A stretch of DNA of 33,193 nucleotides from a virus: positions 1-33,193 of the IMG/VR virus record IMGVR_UViG_3300049222_000308; one strand, given 5' to 3'. Below are positions 19,783 through 29,330 of the stretch, piece by piece. The notes below the pieces were generated by a model, which saw only the letters and a list, made by a program, of their open reading frames with translations, was not told the DNA's origin and made no database searches. The stretch's first letter is position 1, and every line of letters begins with the position of its first letter. A program made the position numbers and the translations under genes.

Positions 19783-21923
19783 TAATTAAAATCACTTCCA
19801 TCTAATGTTATGTCGCCCATAGGTGTAGATGCAGAATTATCTACTGCGTTATCTACACCCTTCATTGTCTTTAAGTATCTTTCTCTTTCTGCCGTAGCTT
19901 CAGCACGTAACTGGTTGATAGTCTTGTTACGGTTTGCCTGCCTTGCCGCAAGAACGGAAGTAGCACCAACCTGCAACGGCTCACTACCAGCCATAAGCGG
20001 AATTTTGTTTTCATCAACAAGTGTGTAAACAGGGAATACAGATCCCTCTCTTGGATCAGCTACCAAGAAAACATTTTCCCCTAGCACCATGTCACCATTA
20101 CTTACGCGCAGTATTTGGTCATACACAGCATCTTGGAAAACCTGCATCTCAGCATCATCATATGCTATCTCAGGTGCATAACGAGACTTGTCATTGCCAT
20201 ATGTAAACTTTGATTTCTTGAATACACGATCACCAGAAGATTTGAGAATCTTGCCAGCTTTGTCTACGCCATGCATCATTATCAATTCATCTGCATAACT
20301 CATAAAGAAGTATTCTTGTTCTGCGTTTTCAAAACCTGTTTTGTCTAAAACAAACTCACGCAAACCACCTTCTTCATACCCAGCAGACTTTAGCTCAGAC
20401 TTTAATTTATTCTTCTTTATATCAGATGGCATGTTGTCAAACTCAGTTTTACGAGCAAAAAATTCATCAACGCTCATAGTCCTTACTGAGTTAGAATAAG
20501 CATCTATTGTGTCCCAAAACACAGCAACCTTTTCATCCATGCCTCTGTGAGATGTGGTAGCAAAGCCACCTCTGTTTACTGTGGTTGCTTGCTTATAAAA
20601 GTTTTGCAACACAGGAAGCATAGATGGGTCATTAGTAACAATATCTCTTATCGTGCCAACATCAGAAAGCAAATCAACTGCTGGCTTTGGCAATGCCCCA
20701 TTACCCATAAGAACGTCATATAATGGTTTGATGTTTACGTTATCAGGATTGCCCAAGATTGCGCTTAACTGATTAGCCAGCCCATAAGCATCATCAATAC
20801 CAACGGTCTTAAACATAAAGTCTGCATCATTTTGCCCAAGCAATCCACCAGCCTCAACAGTTCTGCTGATAAGACTCATTTGCCTTTCTGCTTGTTGAGC
20901 GTTGAATAGTTCTTGTTGGTTGCCTTGGAATACAGCAACCTTATTAGCCAATGTCCCACGGATAGACGACATATCGTCTTGCTGTAGAAACTCGTTATCG
21001 AACCCTATTACTGATAGGTTCGCCTTAACGCTATCTGGCAACTGATCTGTGCTACCAGCTTGCAATGCGCTAATCATGTGATTCAAGTTAGTGCTAACAA
21101 TGCTAGCTGACGCAAATGGATTTTGTTCATTAGCAAGTTTAGTTAAGTCGTTCATCATCTTGCTAGTCTTACCGCCATAGTAAGAAGATCTTGCCAGACG
21201 CTTTAACTCTGTTATCTGAGTGATGCCTAATCGATTGCCATGCTTATCCTGTAGCTGATCTATGATACCGTTAGGGCGTACAAGCTCGTTGAACCTGCCT
21301 TCAATAGCACTTGCGCTAGACATGCCAAGTTCGTCAGGATCTATAACAAGAGTTCCTAACTCGTCTATCTCTTGCCGTATGCTCTCAAATTGTAACTGAA
21401 AATCTCTCTTATCTTCTGCTTCAAGTTTTTCTGCATATAGTGCGGCTGTATGCTGGCTGGCATAAGTGGCACCAATTTGTTCAGCTTGCGCACCATATAT
21501 ACCAGCCTCTTTAATTGTAGTGGCAACATACTTGCTATAAGACTCGTCAAATCCATCAGGATCATCTTTGTTATCTGCTCTAATTCGAACAGCCGCATCA
21601 CGCATATCTATGTTAAGGGCATTGATGTAACGCTTATCAAGAACAGCTTGTGCATTGCGTTCTGCTACTGGTGATAAACCTTCTGGTAACCTAGCTACTT
21701 GCAGATTACCCTGTTCATCTCGCAACTGAAATTTTAATTGCTGCCCTGTTTTTTCGCCTAGAGCAGTTTGTTCCTTAACACCTTCTCTGTAGGCCATCTC
21801 AAACATTTGAGTGCCTAGACGCTCTAATGCTTGTGCAGACTCAACGCCAGCCCTAGAAGGTGTGACAACACCGATAGCTTGGTTAGTTACAGACCTTCCT
21901 TGATAGCGTTTAATCTCTGCCAT
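19782..21923 (-). CDS. Internal virion protein (T7 gp15-like position)
   Basis: This 713-residue protein is predicted almost wholly helical, soluble, and rich in Gln, Ala and charged residues. It lies between the gp14-like and gp16-like genes, with one-base TAATG overlaps on both sides, the order of internal core proteins in T7-like virions. The N-terminus (MAEIKRYQGRSVTNQAIGVVTPSRAG) resembles the start of other gp15-like proteins in marine podophages. It is expected to be ejected with the genome and form part of the trans-envelope tube. Assignment is mainly by order, size and composition. Confidence 0.76.
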   Translation of the reverse strand: MAEIKRYQGRSVTNQAIGVVTPSRAGVESAQALERLGTQMFEMAYREGVKEQTALGEKTGQQLKFQLRDEQGNLQVARLPEGLSPVAERNAQAVLDKRYINALNIDMRDAAVRIRADNKDDPDGFDESYSKYVATTIKEAGIYGAQAEQIGATYASQHTAALYAEKLEAEDKRDFQLQFESIRQEIDELGTLVIDPDELGMSSASAIEGRFNELVRPNGIIDQLQDKHGNRLGITQITELKRLARSSYYGGKTSKMMNDLTKLANEQNPFASASIVSTNLNHMISALQAGSTDQLPDSVKANLSVIGFDNEFLQQDDMSSIRGTLANKVAVFQGNQQELFNAQQAERQMSLISRTVEAGGLLGQNDADFMFKTVGIDDAYGLANQLSAILGNPDNVNIKPLYDVLMGNGALPKPAVDLLSDVGTIRDIVTNDPSMLPVLQNFYKQATTVNRGGFATTSHRGMDEKVAVFWDTIDAYSNSVRTMSVDEFFARKTEFDNMPSDIKKNKLKSELKSAGYEEGGLREFVLDKTGFENAEQEYFFMSYADELIMMHGVDKAGKILKSSGDRVFKKSKFTYGNDKSRYAPEIAYDDAEMQVFQDAVYDQILRVSNGDMVLGENVFLVADPREGSVFPVYTLVDENKIPLMAGSEPLQVGATSVLAARQANRNKTINQLRAEATAERERYLKTMKGVDNAVDNSASTPMGDITLDGSDFN

Positions 21924-22360
21924 TATTCAATTTCCTTATAGTAATGACCAGCCATAGCCGTACTACCTAAAGCTTTATACATTGCTGTTTGCTGTGCTTG
22001 TTGACCTGCAAACCTTGCGTCACTAGCCGCGAATCTCATACGGCTTTGCGTAAACAGGCTTTGCACACGCTCTCTACCAAGATTGGTATCTCGGTTACCT
22101 TCGCCAGCCTTTATAATAGCCTTGTAAGATCTATCATTAGATCCCCTGCTATTAATGGCGCGAACAGTATTAGCTGTGCTTGCATAAGCAGAAAACTCTG
22201 CCATGCGTTTGTTGTGATCTTGCATTGCTTTGAGTGCTTCAAACTTAGCATTTTCTTTATGCTGTGCGGCAATCCTAGCTTGTCTTTGCTTTTCAGCTTT
22301 GCCAGCTTGTATAGATCCAAATGCGCTAAAGGCCGCGCTAGCCACCATAAACCAACTCAT
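21923..22360 (-). CDS. Internal virion protein (T7 gp14-like)
   Basis: The 145-residue protein starts with a hydrophobic Ala-rich helix (MVASAAFSAFGSIQAG), followed by a charged coiled coil (KAEKQRQARIAAQHKENAKFEALKAM) and a Gln/Ala-rich end (ARFAGQQAQQTAMYKALGS). That is the layout of T7 gp14, which inserts in the outer membrane on ejection. One-base overlaps (TAATG) tie it to the tail tube gene before it and the gp15-like gene after it. Confidence 0.8.
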   Translation of the reverse strand: MSWFMVASAAFSAFGSIQAGKAEKQRQARIAAQHKENAKFEALKAMQDHNKRMAEFSAYASTANTVRAINSRGSNDRSYKAIIKAGEGNRDTNLGRERVQSLFTQSRMRFAASDARFAGQQAQQTAMYKALGSTAMAGHYYKEIE

Positions 22361-24588
22361 TAGAACGCAACCTCTGTAACCAAACCATTTATCTGAATAG
22401 GAAGCGGAGCAGACTGAGATATAGTTACTCTTGGGTCTTTACTGTAACCAAGAACACGAAACTCTTGCTTGCCTGTAACAGCCGCTAAAGCTTGTGACTG
22501 ATCTTGCTGAACAGTTCTGATAATCATGTCTGTACCATTTACAGAAACACTAAGTGTCTCTTGTAGATCTAATGTCACCATAGTTATCTTGCGAGGACTT
22601 CCAGTTAGGGGGCCGCCCTGCACAGTGGCATCGATTGGTAGTGTTTTAAGTATAGGCGTAAACTTATATCCAATCTGTGCGGCAGTAGACTCTTTAACAG
22701 TTGATACCGTTGCGTTGTTACTAGCTACAGTAAACGAACCAAGATACTCAGTGCTGTCCACTACATCTACATTAGCGTTGTTTGAGAAATGACCAGATGT
22801 AGAAAACACACCGCTACTACCACTAAAGTCACCACAGAAATCCATCTTCATAGATGTGTTAAACTGCTCTAAGAAAAGCTTGTCTGTGCCAGACCCATCA
22901 TCACGAACTGTTACTGTAAATAGATCTTCATCTACAGCGCATACAGAATGGAACTTGCCCCTAGTAGTCCAGTGCATCCAACCAGCACGTTTCTCTGTAC
23001 GATTGCTGTGATAGACAGAGATAGTGCCATCATTGCCAAGATAGAAGCCATACGCCCCTGGCCTTGATAGAGAGCCTTTAACGACCGCTAGCTGGACAGG
23101 AGCCTTAACTAGGTGCGATGACAGCAAAGACACCATAGAGGCCGTGTACGCGCCTTCTGCGTCCGTATAGACGTATTCTCTAACCGCAGTACCAGTAGCC
23201 TGTACAAATATAGTAGCACCGTCCAAAGATTGCGGTCTTACATAGCCAGATCCAAATGGTGTTTGGCTGGATACTTTTGCTTTGGCTGGTGTTACAGGCT
23301 GGTCTGTAAACGATGGTAAGTAAAACTCAGACTGTGATGCAAACACTTGCAAGTCACGATTAGACACAAGATGCCGTATCTGGTTGGTCACACCAACACT
23401 TGCATCAAGATCCAAGGCATCATCATCAGAGCCATCACCAACATCAAAGTTAAAATAGTTGCCTGTTTTAGAACCCCATAGTCCGTCAGGTTGGCTTGGT
23501 GTGCCGCCAAACCATAATCTGTCCTCATGGAAAGTTATGGCTTGAGGAAAGCCCCTTAGTGGACTGTATGATTGTTCGTACCATTCAGTTGTTGCAGAGC
23601 CACTTGTTATAGTAGGTGAACCGCCACCAACAGCACCGCTTGTCGCCGCCGCACCTGCTGTAACCTCGTATCTATTTTCATCTATGACCTTAGAAATAGT
23701 TCTACTACCATTTATGTTAGAAGCAGAAATACCACCCAAGCCACCAGCATCGGCAATCGTAATGCTGGCTCCGCTAGCTAATCCATGCAAAGCGTGAGTG
23801 ACTTCTACTTTAGTAGAGTCGTCTTTTGTTTCTAAGGCATCAGGATCAAGCTGAGTTGATATATCGCCATGCAGAGTTGCGGTGACAGTAGTGGCATTTG
23901 TAAAGCCAGTGATCGTTGCTTCTGTCTCGCCAATCAGAAGCCTTACACCTACATGCGAAGAATTAAAATAATTTGCACTTGATGTAAGGATTCGTCCAGT
24001 GCCACTGGAAGAACTATTGGAGGATATAGTTACCCCAGAGCCTTGGAAATTATAGTAAGGCTGATGCACATTGTTGCCATCAATAGATGTTGCAAACTCA
24101 AAAACACGCACTTCAAATGAAGTAAGGCCAGTTCTTACTAACTGCCTACACAGAAAATCTGTGTGAGCAATAAACATAAAGTCACCTTTCTGGGTGTAAG
24201 TAAACTGGGTAAGATTTGCGTTTGAGATTGGTAAAGCATTGCCATCTGTATCTTGCGTGACTGTTGCCGCCAAAGTTACTGCGCCATCAGTCGCTATTCT
24301 GAAGCACTCAATCTTAGCGTTAGAAAAAGCAATAATGTATTTTTCATCGTCAGAAAAAACAAAAGGCTCAATACGAACCTGCTGAGTTAAGTTCGCGTCA
24401 TATGTGTGGGTAAAATTATAGATGCGTTCCGTTCCAGGGCGGTTTACTACACCACCTTCTGCGCGAACAAAAAAGTTTTCTACAGTCTCAGCCGCAGAAA
24501 CATAAACAGGCGTATCAGTCCTGCTTGTTAATGAAGGGCTAATCTCACCATAGGCAAAGTTGTTGAGCGGTATTCTAAGCCTCGCCAT
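22360..24588 (-). CDS. Tail tubular protein B (nozzle, T7 gp12-like)
   Basis: The 742-residue, beta-rich protein begins RIPLNNFAYGEISPSLTSRTDTPVY and NFFVRAEGGVVNRPGTERI, a signature of podophage nozzle proteins: a G-E-SP start, then 'R-GG-v-RPGt'. Further nozzle-like stretches are IIAFSNAKIECFRI, FHEDRLWFGGT and the WGSKTGNYFNF-x-VGDGSDDDALDLD region. It forms the hexameric end of the short tail through which DNA exits. It directly follows the adaptor gene with a TAATG overlap. Confidence 0.88.
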   Translation of the reverse strand: MARLRIPLNNFAYGEISPSLTSRTDTPVYVSAAETVENFFVRAEGGVVNRPGTERIYNFTHTYDANLTQQVRIEPFVFSDDEKYIIAFSNAKIECFRIATDGAVTLAATVTQDTDGNALPISNANLTQFTYTQKGDFMFIAHTDFLCRQLVRTGLTSFEVRVFEFATSIDGNNVHQPYYNFQGSGVTISSNSSSSGTGRILTSSANYFNSSHVGVRLLIGETEATITGFTNATTVTATLHGDISTQLDPDALETKDDSTKVEVTHALHGLASGASITIADAGGLGGISASNINGSRTISKVIDENRYEVTAGAAATSGAVGGGSPTITSGSATTEWYEQSYSPLRGFPQAITFHEDRLWFGGTPSQPDGLWGSKTGNYFNFDVGDGSDDDALDLDASVGVTNQIRHLVSNRDLQVFASQSEFYLPSFTDQPVTPAKAKVSSQTPFGSGYVRPQSLDGATIFVQATGTAVREYVYTDAEGAYTASMVSLLSSHLVKAPVQLAVVKGSLSRPGAYGFYLGNDGTISVYHSNRTEKRAGWMHWTTRGKFHSVCAVDEDLFTVTVRDDGSGTDKLFLEQFNTSMKMDFCGDFSGSSGVFSTSGHFSNNANVDVVDSTEYLGSFTVASNNATVSTVKESTAAQIGYKFTPILKTLPIDATVQGGPLTGSPRKITMVTLDLQETLSVSVNGTDMIIRTVQQDQSQALAAVTGKQEFRVLGYSKDPRVTISQSAPLPIQINGLVTEVAF

Positions 24589-25172
24589 TAACTACGCCTT
24601 TCAGAAATAAACCTCGATGTCACAAGCTTGCGCGTAGTCTGTTGCTGGCTATCAAGAGTCTTAGCCTGTTGCATAGTTCTAGCGGCCTTGTTTTCAAATA
24701 GACTTGCAAGCTGATCGTCCCTTGCAATAGAGACAGCAAACATTGCGGCAAGCGCATGTTGCACAGCTACAGTAAAATAACTTGGGAAGTATTCTTCACC
24801 TACGCGGTAAGTATAATCAGCAACTACTGAGTCAGCAGACGATGTGTCTGTATAAACTTTACTGCCGTAAATGTTGTACTCAATAACATTGTCATTAACA
24901 GTTAGCGCATGAAGCATAACAAGATCAGATGGTAGCTGGTATGCCCTCTCAAAACGACCAGTAGGTGTTTCGGTAAGCATATTTAGTTCAGCTTGATTGG
25001 TTGCAAATCTCCACCTACTTGCACACAAAGCGGCTTGCACAACATCTTCATATATGTTGTTCGCTACTGTTGCTTCTGTTGACGTTGATGTGAACGAAGT
25101 AATTGGTTCCGCGCCTATCAAGATCAAAGCGCGAGACGCAATATCAATATCTGAGTTAGCTACTGATGGCAT
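24588..25172 (-). CDS. Tail tubular protein A (adaptor, T7 gp11-like)
   Basis: The 194-residue protein starts with DIDIASRALILIGAEPITSFT and continues TVANNIYEDVVQAALCASRWRFAT and LPSDLVMLHAL, the pattern of T7 gp11-type adaptors that form the dodecameric ring between portal and nozzle. The C-terminal helix carries AARTMQQAKTLDSQQQT. It follows the capsid gene after a 42-base gap with a strong hairpin and overlaps the nozzle gene as TAATG. Confidence 0.88.
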   Translation of the reverse strand: MPSVANSDIDIASRALILIGAEPITSFTSTSTEATVANNIYEDVVQAALCASRWRFATNQAELNMLTETPTGRFERAYQLPSDLVMLHALTVNDNVIEYNIYGSKVYTDTSSADSVVADYTYRVGEEYFPSYFTVAVQHALAAMFAVSIARDDQLASLFENKAARTMQQAKTLDSQQQTTRKLVTSRFISERRS

Positions 25173-25179
25173 GTTTGGG

Positions 25180-25209
25180 TAGGGGGGAGAATGGTACGAC
25201 TCCCCCCTA
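25180..25209. other. Perfect 10-bp hairpin between capsid and tail genes
   Basis: TAGGGGGGAG (25180-25189) and CTCCCCCCTA (25200-25209) pair perfectly around a ten-base loop, five bases after the capsid stop on the minus strand. No T-run follows. It may partly terminate transcription, or protect the capsid mRNA 3' end, so that capsid is made in excess over tail proteins. It overlaps the translation-start region of the adaptor gene. Confidence 0.7.
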
Positions 25210-25214
25210 TTCCT

Positions 25215-26027
25215 TTAGTTGTTGTCTAAGATTTCATAGACACCAGCATCGTTAATAACGACTGCGCCCATTGACATCATAGAGGTTGCAAGGTGTGCGG
25301 CTTTCTCAGGAACATAGTTTAGTTCTGTAGAGACATCAGCGTTGACACCAAGACCAACAGCAGATGTGTGGTAAGACAAGTTCTTGCCAGCAGTAACAGC
25401 AGATGTTGAGAAGATCTTAAAGCCAAGAAACTCCTTCATTGTCATGCCACCAGCAAAAGGTAGGTTTTGCTCACCAACATAGTCGCTTGAAGCAAACTCA
25501 TTGATTGAGAACAAATCTGCATAACCCTTTGGATGCATGGCAATGTAACGGTTTCCGTCCTCTGGAATATCCGCAGTACCAAATGTCTCAAAGAGAGTTA
25601 GAAGATCTGCTTTAGCAACAGCATTGCTAGTGTCGTTGATCTGTGTGCTGTTTGCACCAGAGTCCATTGCCGCATACAGAATTTCGTCTGTCTTGCGGCC
25701 CAAAGCGGCGGCGGCAGATTGTGCTACAGCTTGACGCTCATCGATATTGGTCTTGAGTTCATCAAGCTTGTCGATGTACTCAGCCGCATAGAAGTCAGCC
25801 ATTGTGGCTTCTACGGTTGTGTGTGCTAGTTCCATTGCTGTTACGTTGCCGTTACGAGCTTTGGTTGAAGCAGTGCCAGTACCGATTTTTTGGAAACGAA
25901 CTACGCTTCCAGCTACATTGCCAACAGTACGCACTGTGTTGCGGAGTTTAGACCCCATGCGCTGATAAGCCATGTGAACTTCGGACTCGAACTGCTTAAT
26001 GAAGGCTGTGTCGATTGTATTCGCCAT
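25215..26027 (-). CDS. Major capsid protein
   Basis: The 270-residue protein has the sequence features of a podophage major capsid of the HK97 fold group: an N-terminal helix FIKQFESEVHMAYQRMGSKLRNTVRT, VVRFQKIGTGTASTKARNG, FYAAEYIDKLDELKTNIDERQ and a C-terminal domain with YIAMHPKGYADLF. It is shorter than T7 gp10 but similar in length to capsid proteins of marine podophages. AAGGA precedes its ATG. It follows the scaffold and gp13-like genes and precedes the adaptor gene, the normal order. Confidence 0.88.
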   Translation of the reverse strand: MANTIDTAFIKQFESEVHMAYQRMGSKLRNTVRTVGNVAGSVVRFQKIGTGTASTKARNGNVTAMELAHTTVEATMADFYAAEYIDKLDELKTNIDERQAVAQSAAAALGRKTDEILYAAMDSGANSTQINDTSNAVAKADLLTLFETFGTADIPEDGNRYIAMHPKGYADLFSINEFASSDYVGEQNLPFAGGMTMKEFLGFKIFSTSAVTAGKNLSYHTSAVGLGVNADVSTELNYVPEKAAHLATSMMSMGAVVINDAGVYEILDNN

Positions 26028-26129
26028 TACATTAATCCTTAAAATAGAAGTTACATTGAACGCGGTTGTCCGTTTCTCTCATCAACCAGTTATCCCTAGT
26101 GGGGCTGTCAGTTTGAAACAGGCCGTATC

Positions 26130-26663
26130 TTATTGGAATGTCACTTCTACATGGGGAGCGCAACGCACAAAACGGACACAATCATGTCCATTGATGTGAA
26201 CAATGTTTGAATCCATGAACACAAAGCCAAGCCAAGCTAACCATTGGATCGTTTTGGTGTGTTTGATGGGGACTACGTTATCAAGAACGTCATAGCTATT
26301 GTTCAAATATTCTACGACTTGTTTAGATAGCCTTAGAAACTTTCTATACTCTTGGCTTAGAACATCAGTGCCTAGCATCCATATAGTCCCAGAATACAAA
26401 TCACTTTGATGTTCTGTAGGCACAACGCCAAACATAGCGGCAGGAACACCCTTGTAGATGCCTGTCCATGTCTCTGCGTCTTTTTGATAAAGAGAATGGT
26501 GCAACGCTTTCCAAGGCGTTACACCATGCAATTCACATTCAGTTAAATCGTCATCACGCAAATGGTGTTGCAAGTAAGCGGCATGCTCAGATGTCGAGGT
26601 AACAATCTGAACATCACCGTCACTATGGAAAACATTATCCGTAAAGTTTGGAAAAACCTTCAT
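26130..26663 (-). CDS. GNAT-fold internal protein (T7 gp13-like)
   Basis: The start at 26663 (MKVFPNFTDNVF) overlaps the scaffold gene by 29 bases; the open frame extends to 26741 but that part is in the scaffold gene. The 177-residue product resembles T7 gp13 / DUF2833, which have an acetyltransferase-like fold: a strand region WTGIYKGVPAAMFGVVP, then GTIWMLGTDVLSQEYRKFLRLSKQVVEYL and a final WLAWLGFVFMDS segment. In T7 gp13 is needed for virion assembly. Here it lies between scaffold and capsid rather than after the nozzle, which differs from T7. Acetyltransferase activity is not implied. Confidence 0.68.
   Translation of the reverse strand: MKVFPNFTDNVFHSDGDVQIVTSTSEHAAYLQHHLRDDDLTECELHGVTPWKALHHSLYQKDAETWTGIYKGVPAAMFGVVPTEHQSDLYSGTIWMLGTDVLSQEYRKFLRLSKQVVEYLNNSYDVLDNVVPIKHTKTIQWLAWLGFVFMDSNIVHINGHDCVRFVRCAPHVEVTFQ
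26161..26170 (-). promoter_or_regulatory. Late-gene motif, capsid copy
   Basis: Minus-strand TTGTGCGTTG, identical to the copies at 471, 29387 and 32357. It lies within the last codons of the gp13-like gene, 133 bases before the capsid start; the 102-base gap that follows (26028-26129) has no coding sequence. Confidence 0.42.
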
Positions 26664-27339
26664 CAACTTCTTTGACAAATGCCGCATCCCTTTTTGCTGG
26701 GTTCCAATAACGAGGATCTTTTTGTTTCGTTTGCAATTCACTAAGAGTTATAGACTCTGCTGGTTGTGAACTAGCACCCATATTAGGTTGCGATACCTTA
26801 GACATAATATGCTCTAATGCCCTAATGCCTACGGCTGTTTGACCCATTGTTATAAACGCATCATGCAATTCTTCTGGGAAAAATTGGTTTGCCCATAAGT
26901 TTGTAGCTTCGATCCTAGCGTCAGCGTTTTCACCCAATGCTCTATGTTCGGCTTCAAGATCTGGCACATTGCTTTGCAACGCTTCCGCATACTTAGCAAT
27001 ACCACTCTCAAATTGTTCTTGGCTATATCCATTCTCAAACGAATGGTCAGCCCACCACTTAAACAGATCGTTATCACTTACCTCAGATGCATCAATACTA
27101 TCTGGTATTTGGTAGTCGCCAACAGTTGCAGGTCTATTCTCTAAAGCTGACACTTCTAATTCACGCTGGATAGTGGCTCTTAATTCCTCCTCACCCTTAC
27201 CCAACTTGCTTTCAAGGTTGCCATAAGAACTTACCAGATCTTCTGGTGTGTTAAACTTTTCTGGCAACCATTCTGGTCTTTCAGTTACAGGTGCTTCTGT
27301 AGCTTCAACAGCTACCTCCACATTATCTGCTTCATTCAT
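26635..27339 (-). CDS. Capsid scaffolding protein
   Basis: The 234-residue acidic, helical protein has the typical scaffold layout: a variable acidic N-terminus (EVAVEATEAPVTE), a conserved WLPEKFNTPEDLVSSYGNLESKLGKGEEEL motif (about 23-52, common in podophage scaffold proteins), and a helical C-terminus ending with a DPRYWNPAKRDAAFVKEVDEGF capsid-binding-like helix-turn-helix. It guides assembly of the procapsid and leaves before maturation. It overlaps the Bbp19-like gene upstream by four bases and precedes the gp13-like and capsid genes. Confidence 0.87.
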   Translation of the reverse strand: MNEADNVEVAVEATEAPVTERPEWLPEKFNTPEDLVSSYGNLESKLGKGEEELRATIQRELEVSALENRPATVGDYQIPDSIDASEVSDNDLFKWWADHSFENGYSQEQFESGIAKYAEALQSNVPDLEAEHRALGENADARIEATNLWANQFFPEELHDAFITMGQTAVGIRALEHIMSKVSQPNMGASSQPAESITLSELQTKQKDPRYWNPAKRDAAFVKEVDEGFSKLYG

Positions 27340-27590
27340 TTTGTATCTACCTTTTCTGCATGTTTGATACGTCGCTCTATAAGACCGACAAGATAACGCT
27401 GGCCTTCAAGATGTCTCAACTCAGCGTCAGAAGCATTCGCACCTTGAACACTCTCAATGGTGATCGAACGCAAATATTTAAGCACCTCCTTGCCAGAAGG
27501 TGACGAGAACAAAGATTTTACATTTAATGAGATTTTATTATCTTCTTCTTCTGCGCGTGGATAGTTATCCACTCCCAAACGGATTGGCAT
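27336..27590 (-). CDS. Bbp19-like small virion-assembly protein
   Basis: The 84-residue protein lies between portal and scaffold and has the pattern SLFSSPSGKEVLKYLRSITIESVQ, then DAELRHLEGQRYLVGLIERRI, like the Bbp19-type proteins of podophages (a 'f-tp-G..vL.yL' helix and an 'EGqr.lv..i' helix). Their role is not well known; the conserved place between portal and scaffold suggests head assembly. It overlaps the portal gene by 26 bases, so the start may be this ATG or a GTG at 27572. Confidence 0.72.
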   Translation of the reverse strand: MPIRLGVDNYPRAEEEDNKISLNVKSLFSSPSGKEVLKYLRSITIESVQGANASDAELRHLEGQRYLVGLIERRIKHAEKVDTK

Positions 27591-29115
27591 TTACATTCAT
27601 TCCTTGTTGCTGTGCCTCTTGCGCATACTGCTGTGCCATTGCTAACAACTGCTCACGCTCTGCGGCATCTCTTATCAATGTATCTGGAACGCCAAACTTC
27701 TTAGCTAAGTACAAAGCGACATCCTCAGAACTTATAAGAAGGTTTAATGTTTCGGGGCCGAATGTTCCACCCACCATCTCAAGGTATCTTGCAACTGATG
27801 ATATGTCTTGGTTCGCTTGTGCTTGCGCCAACGGCGATACAGAACGGACTTTAACTTCTCTGCCATTAACTGTTGGTAATTCTATTCGCCCCTGTTTGCG
27901 CAGAATGTAAACTACACGCTGTAATACAGGTGTAACCATTTCTGCTTGGAGCCTGCCAAAGGCAGAGCCGATGCGTCTGGAGAGGTCAGACATACGTTCA
28001 GCGACTTCCGTTGCGCTTGCAGGGGTGCGGTTCGGATCTCCAAGCATATCGTTGTATAATGCTCGTTTAATATTATTACGCATGTCATTGAGAACTAGAT
28101 TAGCTACATCAAAGTTACCTGCGTTCTTGATTGGCTGTAGTCCAGCCGATCCCATAGCTTTAGGGATAATAGTTCCAGGGACTAGATTTATTGTGTCTGT
28201 GTTGATGATGCCATCATCATCCATCTGGTAAACACCAGAGATAGCCATCTGTGCATTCTCAAGAACTAACTCAATAGTCAGGTTGGTTGTCTTGATTGCA
28301 CTAAGCGCATTAACAAGGGGGCCTCGACCATAAATTTCCCCAGATGCTTTTGACCAGCGAAAGCATACAAATGGGTTTGATCCTAGACCTTCAAACTGCT
28401 CATAATAGATAACTTCTTTGTCAGCTATATTCACAACGTAGTAGTCAAATCGTTCTTCGTTTCTGTTCTCATAATTCTTACAAATGATTTCTACGATTTT
28501 GCATTTTTCGTCTGGCTGTGACTCTATCGCCCTCTGGGTCTTTTCACCAAAAACCGCCTTTGGGTATGCAACAGGGATCTCAATATTTTTGAGAGTCCTC
28601 TCTCTGTAAACGTGGTCAATCCTATCATCTGCGCCAGTATCCAAATAAACGCTTGGCAAAGGTATTGCATTAAAACGCACAGGATTAACAGCATCCCCTT
28701 CTTCCACAAGAAGGACGCCTGTTCCAACAGCCAGATCCATAAAGCTTTCATGTATCTCTTGTCCAAAATTTGAGTTCTGAATAACTTCAAAGACGTAATC
28801 AGTGACTTCATCTAACTGATTGTTTACTTCGTCTTGATCTTCTTTCTGCACCTCAGAGCCAGATATAAAATCAGCCCATCGCGCAAAGTTGGGGACAAGC
28901 CCCGATTGTAATCTTGACGCAAATTCTTGCACACCAACGACAGCAGTTTCATCAAAGATCTTGTCATCTCTGCGCTGTCCTGTTGACTCAGTGTAAAAGC
29001 TTTGCCGCATAGGGAGTGCGTATTCATAACATTCCTCAAACAATGGCTCAAAGTTGACGCGACCATTCTTTGCGCGTTCATACTTTTGCAACATACGCTG
29101 TGCAATATTATCCAT
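27565..29115 (-). CDS. Portal protein (head-tail connector)
   Basis: The 516-residue protein matches the podophage head-to-tail connecting family (PF12236 type). It starts with IAQRMLQKYERAKNGRVNFEPLFEECYEYALP and has RLQSGLVPNFARWADFISG, FMDLAVGTGVLLVEEGD, PLPSVYLDTG, NPFVCFRWSKASGEIYGRGPLV, MLGDPNRTPASATEVAERMSDLS and LQAEMVTPVLQRVVYIL. Twelve copies form the ring through which DNA is packed and ejected. It overlaps the preceding gene by one base and the Bbp19-like gene by 26. Confidence 0.92.
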   Translation of the reverse strand: MDNIAQRMLQKYERAKNGRVNFEPLFEECYEYALPMRQSFYTESTGQRRDDKIFDETAVVGVQEFASRLQSGLVPNFARWADFISGSEVQKEDQDEVNNQLDEVTDYVFEVIQNSNFGQEIHESFMDLAVGTGVLLVEEGDAVNPVRFNAIPLPSVYLDTGADDRIDHVYRERTLKNIEIPVAYPKAVFGEKTQRAIESQPDEKCKIVEIICKNYENRNEERFDYYVVNIADKEVIYYEQFEGLGSNPFVCFRWSKASGEIYGRGPLVNALSAIKTTNLTIELVLENAQMAISGVYQMDDDGIINTDTINLVPGTIIPKAMGSAGLQPIKNAGNFDVANLVLNDMRNNIKRALYNDMLGDPNRTPASATEVAERMSDLSRRIGSAFGRLQAEMVTPVLQRVVYILRKQGRIELPTVNGREVKVRSVSPLAQAQANQDISSVARYLEMVGGTFGPETLNLLISSEDVALYLAKKFGVPDTLIRDAAEREQLLAMAQQYAQEAQQQGMNVNANPFGSG

Positions 29116-29330
29116 TAAAGAGTCTCGTTATAATAACCAATGCCGCCGCTTGTGCTTGTAAGCAGAGATGATGAACCAGCACCGCCACGTTTCTTTGTGA
29201 CTGTATCTTCCAACTGCTTCTTCTTTGCTTCTGCTTTCTTCTTGGTTTCAGCCGCCTCTTGGTTTTCACGCTCTATTACCACGTTAGGATCTACAGCAGG
29301 AGTAGAGGGAGATGGTCTTGATACACACAT
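29115..29330 (-). CDS. Small virion/assembly protein (T7 gp7.3-like position)
   Basis: The 71-residue protein starts MCVSRPSPSTPAV, has a central charged coiled coil (about 20-46, ENQEAAETKKKAEAKKKQLED) and ends with a Gly/Ser-rich stretch (GGAGSSSLLTSTSGGIGYYNETL). Similar short proteins beginning MC-x-SxPSTP and ending with a RG-G-SLLTS motif lie just before the portal gene in other podophages, and correspond in place to T7 gp6.7/gp7.3-type tail assembly proteins. It overlaps the portal start by one base. Confidence 0.72.
   Translation of the reverse strand: MCVSRPSPSTPAVDPNVVIERENQEAAETKKKAEAKKKQLEDTVTKKRGGAGSSSLLTSTSGGIGYYNETL

Noticed and set aside
26664-26741. Longer start for the gp13-like gene
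   Set aside because: It would extend the overlap with the scaffold gene to 107 bases, and the extra residues are basic and unlike the family start.
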